NCBI GenBank assembly: GCA_017163975.1
Contig: JAFFSR010000136.1
Location: 10,723,501-10,787,500 of the forward strand
Reading direction: 5' to 3'
Length of the DNA stretch: 64,000 nt
Origin: Anastatus disparis
Taxonomy: Eukaryota; Arthropoda; Insecta; Hymenoptera; Eupelmidae
In this document: piece by piece, positions 1 through 12,200 of the stretch
Position numbering within the stretch: the first letter of the stretch is position 1
How the letters are laid out: each line of letters starts with the position of its first letter
Program-made: the position numbers and the translations under genes
Notes under the pieces: generated by a model
What the model saw: only the letters and a program-made list of their open reading frames with translations
What the model was told of the DNA's origin: nothing
Database searches by the model: none

Positions 1-1219
1 GAGTATTTATGATTCTTATTATTTTAATATATACAAAAGGGCACAAGAAAATAATTTTTCTAAGTTAAATTAATAGTGTAAATAATATTAATAATGTATA
101 TTTATTTTAATTATAATTAACATGCTTATTGACATTATTGCATGATGGTTTATCTCAACAGCGTTAAAGTTTCCTGATTTACTTGAAGTCGGCAATGTAG
201 ACAATTATTCAGCAAACTTTAGCTACATTAAATTCTTTTTTATGCCGTCAAAGTTCCACGTTTTCATAAGAGTCCAGATATTGATCAATTTCATTATAAA
301 AATAAAAACACATAATGACACTTTAATTGTTTAATTATCCGATTTGCCAGTAAATTTCTTGCTTTATTAATATTAATCTTTTATTTATAATTTTAAGTAA
401 CTTTTTACTTAATTTAACATCATGAAGAAAAATGAGATCTTTCGATGATCAAAAACTGCTTTGAATGTTTAAACGTCTAATCGAAAAAAACTAAAAACTA
501 AAACTATTCCTCTTTCTAAACCTTTTATTCAAATAATTGTTAATTTAATTTTTCTTAATTAATTATTTTTGTTTCATCTAAAGATTAAAGTTTAATGTAA
601 TAAAATAATGAAAAATATAGTAAATTTAATTATATTTTTGTTAATATATTATAGAAAAAGACGGGTTTGTGGCGATATGTTATTCAGAAATGATTTAATT
701 ATCGTTGATAAAAATAAAATGTTGAAACACATATGTGCGAAAATCTTTGTTATTGTTACAATTAGTATGTGAGGACGAGAAGCACTGCAAATTAAATTAT
801 TTAGCATTTTATTTATAACGACATGTCAATTAACAGATTGTCATATATTGCTAATTATATACTTTTTTGTTTTTTTTACAATTTTCAAATATTTTATATT
901 GATTTTCTTTACAGCGACCCGATTTAAAACTTCTGAATTTTTTAAAACCATTTTTTATATTAAATTTCATTTGCTTTTATGTTTTGTAGTCGTTGATATT
1001 AATATTTTACTTGTGCTATTTAATGACCTGAATAATAAATTCAAACGTTTAAAATGTAATTTACAATACAACAATAAATTAATTCTATTTTCTAAAGAAT
1101 CGATGTTAAAAAATTTTAATATTATAAATCATTACGTATTAAAATAAGTATAATAATTTTGCGTTAAAATATAAAATATAAATATCTTTATTTTCTATTA
1201 TATTTTTGTTTAATCCCGT
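1..1219. other. AT-rich intergenic sequence, no gene seen
   Basis: Very AT-rich sequence. The one longer open frame (848-1147, plus) is a Phe/Ile/Leu/Asn-rich translation of T-rich DNA with no domain, so I do not call it. Confidence 0.5.
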
Positions 1220-1747
1220 CTAAAAATGATTTCTATATAATCATATATAGTTATATGGCTGTCATATATAATCATGTATAAAAATATATAATCAAATATG
1301 ACTTAGGAGTCTGTATGACAAGATATGATTCAACATAATCTTATTAACTCAGAAATGTTTATATATAATTATATATGATTTTCATTATTTTACTGGCAAA
1401 CTTAAATGTATAAACAAATATTATTATATGCAATCATAAATAATCATTTAACGTTATATATTAACATGAGCAATTATACATAATTAAATAAGAATTTAAG
1501 TTGTTTGATAGATTATCAATGAATCATATAAAAATTATATAGAATTATATGTAGTGACATCCAACAATTCTATAAATTTATATAGAATTACATATAAACA
1601 TTCCTGAATTTATAAAAATAAAAATAATTAAATATAATCATGCAGACAGAAGTCATATTTGATCATATAAGTTTATACATGATTATATATGTTATTACGT
1701 ATAAGCATAATAATCATATATGTTTATATGAAAATCATTTTTTATAT
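1220..1747. repeat. AT-rich foldback repeat
   Basis: The left edge (AAAAATGATTTCTATATAATC near 1223) is the approximate reverse complement of the right edge (about 1710-1747, ATATGATTATTATG.. to ..GAAAATCATTTTTTATA inverted). The interior is built from short ATATATGATTATATATG-like segments in both orientations. It looks like a decayed palindromic MITE or an AT satellite. No target duplication could be fixed. Confidence 0.4.
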
Positions 1748-2252
1748 TAAATTTATTTTTAAGCAGTCATTTACAAAAGTGTAATCATTAGAAGAGTTTA
1801 TGAAATTATAATTCTTTGAAAATAAATTTATAATCCATATTATATGTATTACATTTCATATTAATCAGACTAACTTCAAAAGATAGCTTTATTGATTGTA
1901 TTATGTTATCATACTTAATCTTTTATATATTTAAATCTCGTAATAGATTTTAAAAATGTATTAGAAATTTTATAAAATAGACCTTCAAAATTGAATGAAA
2001 AACGTATTTTTGTATTCTTTTAGTCATTGTTATCTTATAAAAATAATTATAAATGCATATATTTTTCAATGATTTATGTTCTATGGTAATTTTTATGAAT
2101 TAAAATAATTTAAATTTATATAATTTTATTTTATTTGACTTTTATGAAAAAAAATTGTTTGACCTACATAAATAAAAATTATAAATTTTATTACCAAATC
2201 GTATGTACGATCATTTCTAGCTATTAAATAAATTGAAAAAAAATGCAAAATA
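1748..2252. other. AT-rich spacer, nothing seen
   Basis: No open frame, repeat or RNA structure that I can support. Confidence 0.5.
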
Positions 2253-2324
2253 GGGCCCCTCCGGGATTTGAACCCGGGACCTCCTGCACCCAAAGCAGGA
2301 ATCATACCCCTAGACCAAGAGGCC
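2253..2324 (-). tRNA. tRNA-Pro (anticodon UGG)
   Basis: On the minus strand the 72 bases fold into a full cloverleaf. The acceptor pairs GGCCTCT with AGGGGCC (one T-G wobble). The D-arm follows A-box-like TGGTCTAGGGGTA. The anticodon stem CCTGC/GCAGG closes the loop TTTGGGT with anticodon TGG. The T-arm CCGGG/CCCGG encloses TTCAAAT, an intact B box. There is no intron. A TTTT run just past the 3' end (2247-2250) fits a pol III terminator. This is a nuclear-type functional tRNA and not SINE-derived. Confidence 0.96.
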
Positions 2325-5300
2325 TTATATTTTGCGCGGAATATAGTGTAAATAAAAACCGGGCCTATGATTGGCTAGTTTTAATTATTACAATGCATCC
2401 TTCAAATGTTGCAAATATTCAATGAATTTAATAACAATCATTTTTTAAACAAAAATGACTGTATTTACAGTTTTTCATTTAAATATTTCTTTTCAATGTT
2501 GTATGAATTTTTTATTAAAATTGTTTTAAAAAACATTTTTTATATAATTTAAGATTTTTTATACAATTATAACGATTGTGCAAAATTAATTTTGCTACGA
2601 TATAATCTGAAGTATCGTTCTAACTTATATTGATCGTACACTAACACACAAACATAATATCGACTTACTATTGCATAAGATATAGATTACAGCTTTCACA
2701 TATAATAATACCATAAATTTCATATACGATCAATTTCTTAAATAATTTTTAAATTAAAATATTTGTTTAATTATTTATTTAAATTTTGGAGTCAAGTTTA
2801 AGGAAATAATTAACCATTAATTTTTATTTTAAAAAGATGAATGTGAGTATTAAAAAACGCAGATTTCTCTTTTATCGGCATTTATGTATATATAGTATAA
2901 CTATAGTTAGTATATATTATATAATTCATGTTTATTTTTAAAAAATGTATATTTTTAAAATATTTGTTATCTAAAAAATCAAAACAATTTATTAAATCGG
3001 TTAATGACTTTATTGCAATTGATTATAAATATTCTAAATTATATAAGATAATGTTAAACTAATGTTAACGTTAATTATAAAATTATACAAATAATAAAGA
3101 AGATTTAAGAAATTTATTACAAAAGATTATTTTAATATCATACTATCGAAAATAAAACCGTTTAATTAAAAAATTATTACCTATATATCAACTGCACTAT
3201 CTGGAATAGGTAAAAAAACTTTCTATAATATCATAAGATGGACAGTAGCTTGCCAAAATATTGATTTTAAAAACTGAAAATTTGTGATAATATTAATTTG
3301 GTTTATATTGTAAGATTATAAGATTATTCATTTTTAGATCCTTAACCGGAAATAACGATGATCGTTGATTTTAAGAAATTGAATAATTCATTTATTTCGC
3401 CAAGGCTTGATGTTTTTCAAATATACATTAATGTACAGAATTCATATTTTTAAAATAACATTTAAGAATTTTAGATAATTTTCATAGAAAAATAATAAGA
3501 AGATAATGAAAAAATATTTAAAAATGTAACAAACAATATTTCAAAGAAAAGCTTGAATTATATTAAAAATATTTCATTATAAAATATAGATTTTATTTAA
3601 ATTATAATAACAGTAAGTAGGTCAGATTCTTCTGAGCAATTTTTTCATGAACTTTATGAGAAATTCATTCGAATAAAAAATTAAACGTTAATTTTATATC
3701 TAGACGATTCTTGGTTATTTACAAATAACATCTTTGAAAATTTTAAGACTTACAAAATCATTTAAAAAAATGTATACGTATTATAAATTTCAATCTAGGT
3801 TTGAAATTTTTACTTAACATAGATTAAATTTCTTTTGTAAATTAATACAAAATTTCTTACTTAGGGTATTGTTCATAATATTAATTCATACATTATTTAA
3901 TATTTATAATTTATTATTGATAATAACAATTACTATAAAATGAAAAATATTTATAAACAATAAGACATAGGGTCAGTGTGTCAATTACTTTGAGGTGTCG
4001 GCAGATACATTTTATTTAATTAATCAAATTTTATTATTCTTTAAAAATTTTATAAATTGTTAATTTGAATTGAGATAAAATATTTTACGAATAAAACAAA
4101 TTTCTTAAGTGAAAACTTGTGAATTATTGGTTCATTAACTGGATTTCTAAAGCTTATCTAATGCGCCAATTATAAGTATACCGTTTACTTATCATATAAG
4201 CATATGTTTTCATTTACCATGCTCTTATTATCAAATCTGTATATGCTTTAAAATAGGGCATAACAATCGGAGGGGATATGACACATTTACTCTATTACGT
4301 CAGCAAAAGTTAAAATATTTGATAAAATTTATTTTAAAAAAAATTTAAGTTAACATTTTCATTTTATTTTTTATTCTATTCTACAATTACATGTATTTCA
4401 GGCATTTTAATAATAAAGACAAAATATTTTTATAAATTTTATATATTGATAAAAAGTTTGTACATTTATAAGATTACTATTACAATGTAACACACATATT
4501 TACTCATTTATACAAATTGTTAAACTTTATAAATACGAATATCAAATGGTTATCACCTTTAAAAAGATTCGAAAGATGTAATCATTATCTAAAAAAAATT
4601 TCTTTATATAAAAAATTCGATATATAAAATTTTTTTGGTGCGTAGTATTTATTTACACGAATATTGTACCTAATCAGGAATCACATTAGAACGGTTTATA
4701 AATAATCTATTGATTTTTTTTGTTAATATCGTACCTCACAAACATCTATTTATTTAGTAAATAATAATGTGCAAAAGTCACAATAAACCATTTGCATAAT
4801 ACGTTTACATACAAAGCCTTTGGCTCATTGATATATAAAAGTCGTTATTAAATTTTTAAATGTTCTTTCTTATTATTATTTATATTACATGTATATAATG
4901 CATAGTCAGAAATGTTATTTTTTTCTATATTTCTTAATGTGAGATAATGCATATGAGATTTTTTTTCCAACTGTGCATTATTATTTTGTATAATACTTTT
5001 AGGCGATGTAAAATACGGAGTAGATTTTTCTCTTGTCTTATGGTTATAAATATATTTGAAATTAAAATTTTAAAGGAATCAATTTATGTCATTTATAAAT
5101 ATGAATTTTTAGAACAAACAATACTGGTAAAATAAGAAATTTCACTGTGGTTTCATATTTGTTTCGCCCTGTACCAACATAAATTCTGGCTATGTTGATT
5201 AATTGTTTAGAGGAGATTGAATGTTTTTTTATATTTTATGGAATGTAACATTTTTTTTAAATGCTCTTATTACATTTTTACTTACTTATAATATCTGCAG

Positions 5301-5521
5301 ATTATGTCTAATAAATATAAATTTTTATAAAGGAACTTTATAATTTAATAAAACTTTCTAAAATATGCAGATATAGCAAATAAAAGAACGCTAGAACTTA
5401 AAATCTTACAACAATACGCTTAAACTATAAATCATATTTACATTAATTAATTAATGAACGATTAAACTTATTATATATTCACAATTTACAATAGTCAATA
5501 CTTGAAAAATCTGATACAAAA
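2325..5521. other. AT-rich intergenic sequence, nothing seen
   Basis: About 3.2 kb of AT-rich DNA without a domain-bearing open frame, RNA gene or clear repeat. The 4947-5135 plus frame is low complexity. Confidence 0.5.
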
Positions 5522-5527
5522 TTTATT
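5522..5527 (-). other. Candidate polyadenylation signal of the OATP gene
   Basis: TTTATT on plus reads AATAAA on minus, about 455 bases after the OATP stop codon. It is the first clean AATAAA I see downstream. Such hexamers are frequent in DNA this AT-rich, so this is only a candidate. Confidence 0.3.
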
Positions 5528-5746
5528 AGTTTTCAAAACAGTTAAAAACTTAACTTTAAAGGAATGTTAAACTATTAAAATAACAAATATCTTTTAATAT
5601 ATTATAATAATTTTCTTAAAATGATGAAATTAAAATATTCTATACTAAAAATATATGTATACTTTTGAATGTTTCATCGGAAAAGAAATAACTTAATTAT
5701 TAAAATGTAAGTTATCATAAGTAACTGCCTTATGTGAAATCATAAG

Positions 5747-5950
5747 TCGTCAGTGGCTCAATCGGTAGAGCGATAATGAATTCATAATCTCGAGAATTTT
5801 AGTTCGAATTCTGATCTCGGACGCCGATTGACACAAGCACCACTGTAAATTACATGTGCTTCGTTCACAAATACACTGAAAACCTCCGTCGCTAATTAGC
5901 ATCGCAATGATGGCCTAAATGCAGCGACGTTAAATAATTTAAAAAAAAAA
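5747..5950 (+). mobile_element. tRNA-derived SINE, copy 1
   Basis: The head has an A-box-like CAGTGGCTCAATCGGTAGAG and a degenerate B box (AGTTCGAATTC). An unrelated body follows, then the family tail CTCCGTCGCTAATTAGC..GCAGCGACGTTAAA and an A-rich end. The same head-body-tail order recurs at 32.4 and 40.1 kb, with partial copies at 43.8 and 53.3 kb. It lies 30 bases past the OATP stop codon and is antisense to that gene, so it probably forms part of the 3' UTR. Confidence 0.85.
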
Positions 5951-5980
5951 TATATGCAATATTACAATAAATAAAATTAT

Positions 5981-6215
5981 CTATTCACTATTGTTCCCTG
6001 AATATGATTGATTTGTGTGTTCATTATTGTTTTTTGAATTTGGCTGATTCATTCGTTGTTGCGTTGACGTTTCTGTTGACATGATTGTTGCAACTGGTTC
6101 TGGACAAGGTTCTGGGTTTATTCTTCGACTACCTGGAGGAACGTAGAACCACCAGGCCAAGAAGAAAAATAGAAGGGATGCTGCCTTACCAATAAATGCT
6201 AAGCCAAACATATAT
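5981..6215 (-). CDS. Oatp: OATP exon 12 (last coding exon)
   Basis: Acceptor TTTTATTCTAG, then a split Arg codon (AG|A). It encodes the last transmembrane helix ([18 protein letters not shown]) and a cytosolic tail of about 50 residues rich in Asn, Ser, Thr and Gln, ending in TAG at 5981-5983. The polar tail has no evident PDZ-type end. Confidence 0.93.
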
Positions 6216-9200
6216 CTAGAATAAAAAACAATTAATTTTATTATTTTACATTGAATTTTACATTTTATTTTGCAAACTCAAAATATTTATTTATCGAAAC
6301 AAAAAGTGACCTAATTTAAATTTAAAAAAATATTAATTATGTTCTCCAAAAAGGTATGAATAAAAGTACATTTTTTGGAATAATAATTATTTTGCACATG
6401 TGTTTTGTACATTATTTTTTATCTCAAAATGTTTTGCATGCCAAAGCATGAAGCGAATTCTTTGCGCACGCTAAACAATTACATAAAATGATGTTTTACA
6501 CACCAAGTAAAAATAGTATATTCCGTAACAGGTATAAAAAAGCCTTTTCATACCAGTTGCGAACCGTATTTTTTGCCATGAGAGCCAAGAAAGAGCAACG
6601 AAGTTGTTAGAATTACAAAAAATATTTTTAATAATATTAAAATGATATATATATATATTCGAAAATTTAATAGTATAAGCAGAGATAAGTAGAGATTGCC
6701 AATGCCGTGTTAATAAAACGTGCCGGATTCGATCATGACGATCCTTGCGGCGATTCTGGAACTATACGCGCAAAGCCCCTCCACGTTTATACGCGCGTGG
6801 AAGCAGCGAGAGGGGAGGAACAAACACACGAAACACGCGTCTCCCAGTGGCGTAGGTAAACTTACGGCAAACTCGCTTTAGCTCGTTTTCCCGCGGCACG
6901 TTATAGCTTTATTTAAATGTGATTAACCGTCCCGAAAATTCGTTGATTAATCACATATTTTATTTGAAAATAAATATATTTTTAATAATAAAAATCGTTA
7001 AGGTATAATCAAATAATAAAAAAATAAAATCTTTGGGGCCGATGAACATATGTAACTTTTACCCTATTCAACTAACGTATGGTTGGCTGTGGTCACTAAG
7101 TGCTAACGCACCTCGCTCTGATCCTAATTTTGCAAAGTTCGAACCCGATGTTCTGCTTTTTTTTTTTTTTTTTGTTTTATTTTTAAATATTATATATTTT
7201 TATAATCCATTTTTATAGTGGAAAAAGTAAAATTAAAAATTTATTTAACACCTTAAATTCTATTTTATTTCAAAAATATAAAAAAATATATTCACAGATA
7301 GGGATAGAAAAAAAGTTTTAATGTCAATACACATCGATATATAACTTATATCAATATGAAATAAAAACCTAGCTAGTTCTGTAATTTTTCCCGCAAATAA
7401 AAGATGTTAAAGATTAAAAAAAATTATTATAAATTAAGTTGTTTTTTCATTCTCACTCAATTGCGAATAATAAGACCTTTTTTGTTTCTTAAAAAGGACC
7501 TTTTCTAAATTTATATAAATGTGTGACATTTTTAACTAATTTCATAAAAATAGAAAATAAATATAAATAATTCTAATTTTATTTTAGATAAGTGAAATGA
7601 TAAATTTACCTGAAAAAATAAATAATTTTACAAATTTAAACTTTATTAAAGCGCATTTTAAATAAAAATTGTATTGAATATCATTAATATTTTTAAAAAT
7701 TGGACTTTTTCTTTTCTTTTTATTAAATATCATATCTTTATAATATCATTAACTTTTATTTCCAAAATAAAAAATTGATAATTTTCTTTAACGGACGTAA
7801 TAATTTTCAGTTTTTACTAAACAAAATTTTGACTAAACTTTGAATGGTTGAATTATTTTTGTCCGTTAAAAAAGTGACATTTTCTAAAGTTATATAGGGG
7901 AATGATAACATTCTTTTTAATTAATTTTTAAAAAATAACATTTTATTTTAACAGTTACAAAATTTAAAAGGCGAAAATTCTCAATTTTTCAAAGATTACA
8001 TAAACAGTTTTAAAATTTAAGTTACACAGAGATTAATTATTTAAGAAAATTGAAAATTCTTTCAGAAATATAACTATTTTGCATTTTATCTGACTGCTCG
8101 TTCTGTTAATTATTATTTTGTAATAAAATTACTTTAAAAAATTTAAGATGTCATGCAAATTAGTATTTTAATAATAAAGAGCTGAACGGTTCTTCAAGCT
8201 GAAATTATATGAATTTTAAATAAACACGCAATACTGATTTTATTAATTAATAGTTTATTGAGACCCAAAGTGATCATACTTTAGATGAGATTATCTTAAA
8301 GAAATGATCGGTGAGGCTATTTGAAAATTTACAGTAATAATATATGAAATAAAAACCCATTTAAAGTTTCAAAAGAGTATCCGCCTTTTTAATAAACAAC
8401 AAATTATAGCTGATGGAGGAGCTATCTGACTATTAACAAAATGTATATAATTTTTAATCTTTGAAACTTTATGAGAAAAATATTGAGGATGACAGATAAA
8501 GAGAAACATCTCTTCCAATTATAAAATATTAAAGAATTATGAAATGTATCTTAAAATATCAATTTCGAATTTTATTATTTGTTTAAATGGTTTATTATGG
8601 TTATATAAATTAAATATTTTTTTTTTTTTTTGATTTAACAAAAATTTAACTTAAAATGAATAAAGAATAATAAAAGAATAGTTATTATTATTTTCAAAAC
8701 AAAAAAATTGATTTAACAAACATAATAATTTAAGTTCTCACAAGACATATTAAATAAAATTTTCACTATATTTTAAATCTAAACTTATATAAGAGCATGA
8801 TAACATTATTTTTAATTCATTTAATAAAAATTCAACATAAAATGTTGATAAACATCAATTTATTTTAGACACATAAAAAAATGAAGAAATGCTTTTATTA
8901 AAAGTATATCTTTTTAATATCAGAATATAGTGGTATAGTGGCAAATATCTTGACATCAGGTTTTAAATATTTTTTATTGAATTAACTTAATATAAATTTA
9001 TAATGTCGATAATTTGATTTAGGAAAGATGAAACTTTACAAAACCTTGCAAATTTCACGAAAGTGTTTCTATTTTATTTTTAAAAATTTCACATAGAATT
9101 CTAACATTTCCAAAAATAAAAAAATAGATTTCAATGTTTTTTTGTATTTATTAAAATCATTCTAAACTTTGAACCATGATATGAAAAGCATTGAAAAATT

Positions 9201-12200
9201 TTTTTAGTTTGACAATTAATTAGGAAAAAATTTTATCTATGTTGTTAATTTTTAAAAATAGCAGTTTAATTATTAAATATATTTTTTTATGTTTTGACGT
9301 TTATTATATCTTTTTAAAGTATATTTTCTACTGTTATTTGGGATAAATGTAATAAAATGCGTTAATACTTATTATAACATAAAAACGATAGATGCAACGT
9401 GTTTGTCCTTAAAATGCTCATTTTTTAATTTTGTTAATGAATTTTAGATAATTAAAAAAATAGTTTGGCAACGATAAAATATTTTTTGGTTTAAATAAAA
9501 AACGAATTTTTGGCTATTTTGGTACGTTCAACAATTAAATTTTTTGTAATTTTCTTTTTATAAAAAAAATAATTGCCAAAAATTTTACAATACAATAAAA
9601 AATTTTGACAAAAAATTGCCAAAAACCGTTTAAAAAAAATAACGATAACTGCAAGATTCAGCATTCAATTAACCTTTTAAACATAAAATTTGTAATTCAG
9701 ACTTACTGTTCTTTGCATCGCTAGTATAAAAAATTAAAGCTTTTTTCAAATCCTCAAATGCAGTTAAATGCAGAATTTGCATACAAAAAAATTTGAAAAA
9801 AAAATTTTTTAATAAGAAAAACGTTTTTTTTAAATCTAGATTTTTTCTAATTTGAATTATAAATTCTTTTTTTTATTTAATTTTCTTTTTTAATTCTTCT
9901 TTATTTTATAGATCCATTTCATATAAGTAATTTGTAGATTTAATTATTCTGACAGATTTTCTTTTATAATTGTAGCCAAAGCTCATTTGTTTTGATTTTT
10001 ATGAAGTAATAATAACATTATTGTATTTTATATATTTTAAAGATAATACATTTATAAATATAATATAGTTATATAACGTTTATAAATATTATATAGTTAT
10101 GTAACGTTTATAAATATAATTTATAAATAGATCAAATAAATTTATGCATAACATTTTAAAAGAATTGATAAAATATTAATTAAACTCTAAACATAAATAA
10201 ATTAATAATGTACTTAAAAAAGAGTATATAATTTGAAAATTGAACCTTATGAGAAACATGTTTCATAATAGAAAATGTTAAATAGAAAGTATTAAAACAT
10301 AATAATGAAATAAAAATGTTTAAGACATTAATAATAAATCTAAAGTATCATAAAAAAATGAATGTTTTTGAATAAAGTTCAAAATTTGGCAATTTCAAAA
10401 TTTTGAATAAACATTATATAAAGTTTAAATTAAGTTCACAAAAATCTTACAAAAAGAATTACAAAATTAATTAAGAAAATTCAAATAAAGGGAGAAAGTC
10501 CCTCGGTTTTAATGAATTTTTTGGAAAAAGTCGAAACGTTTCAATATATGAAAAAACGCCTGAACCAAATCGAAAATATGATTCAAATTGCTTTTGTTCA
10601 AAATGTAATTCAAACAACAAAAATAAGAAAAAATCATTTGCAAACATTTCATGCAATTTAGCTTTTTTGAGCTAATAAGACTTAAATTAAAGTATTTAAT
10701 TTGTACTTTTTAATATTTAATACATTTTTCTGTAAGATTTTTAGTTGTCCGATCGTTCAAGTTCTTACGACAACTCTTTTCATTATATTATTGAAAAATG
10801 TGTATAACTTTGTCACTGAAATCTTTTAAGCAAAAAAAAAAACGGTAATTTTTTTCATCACCAAATCATGTCTTGTAGTTTTAACCGGGTTTATTTCTCG
10901 AAGGTGGAGATGATCTCTCCTATAAGTAGGCTTTGATCATTAGTTATTTAAGTATGAAAAAATATTTATACTCAAGATATAATTGCCTAATTAATTATTA
11001 CAAGTACTTTAAATGAACTTTGAGTTTAAAATTTCAAAGTTTTTTTTTGGTATTATATTTGTATGGAAAATTTGTAGTATTGGAAAATCCAATTTAGTAA
11101 ATGTTTAGGTGCAATATCAATATAATTAACATTTTATTTTAAAAAATACAACAAAATAACGTTTACACATACTTTGAAAACTGTTTTAATAATAAAAGAA
11201 AAATTTTTTACATATCGCTTGATTAAAATTCGGCTTACTTCAAAAATTTTCGAATTTAAAAATAAAAAAATAATAAATAAATAAAGTACATATTTTATTA
11301 ACAAATTTGTTTAAACAACAAATTTTACTTTTTTACTTTTTATGTGAAAATATTTCCAAATTAAAATTCAAATTTTTTCAATTTTTGAGCATTTAATAAC
11401 AAAAAACCACTTAAACAATACATTTTTTCTTAACTTATAAATATTTTGAAAAATTTTTTTGAATCTTAAAATACTACTTTTTCTTAGATTTCTTTCAAAT
11501 ATACGATAATTTTTGATCAGGTTTTTTACTTTGGATAGATTTCTTTACCATTTTTATAATATTTTTTTTTTACCTTTTATTTTTTCTTTTTTTTTCTTTG
11601 AAAATAAAATGTATTTTAAGATACATTTCATAATTCTTTAATATTTTATAATTGGAAGAGATGTTTCCCTTTATCTGTCATCCCAATTTTTTCTCATAAA
11701 GTTTCAAGATTAAAAAATTATATACATTTTGTTAATAGTCAGATAGCTCCTCCATCAGCTATAATTTGTTGTTTATTAAAACGGATTTTTGAAACTTTAA
11801 ATGGGTTTTTTCTTTTTAAATTCCTCCGTCTCTTTGATACTCTCTATATGATCCTTTGGGTCTAATAATAAAGTTTGTGTTTTTAAATCATAATTTCACT
11901 TGAAGAACCGTTCACTCTTTTAAAACTTTTACCTAAATTTTTAGTAATTTTATTACAAAAAATAATTAACAGAACGAGCAGTCAGATAAAATGCAAAATA
12001 GTTATTTTCTGAATTTTCATTTTCTTAAAAATTAATCCTGTGACAAATTTTAAAACTGTTTATGTAATTTTTGAAAAATTGAGAATTTTCGTTTTTAAAT
12101 TTTGTACGTAATAATGTTTTTTAAAATAATTAAAAGAATGTTATCATTCCCTATAACTTTAGAAAATGTCACTTTTTTAACGGACAAAAATAATTTAACC

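Noticed and set aside
848..1147. 99-residue plus frame
   Set aside because: Composition of AT-rich noise (Phe, Ile, Leu, Asn). No signal peptide logic or homology pattern that I recognise.
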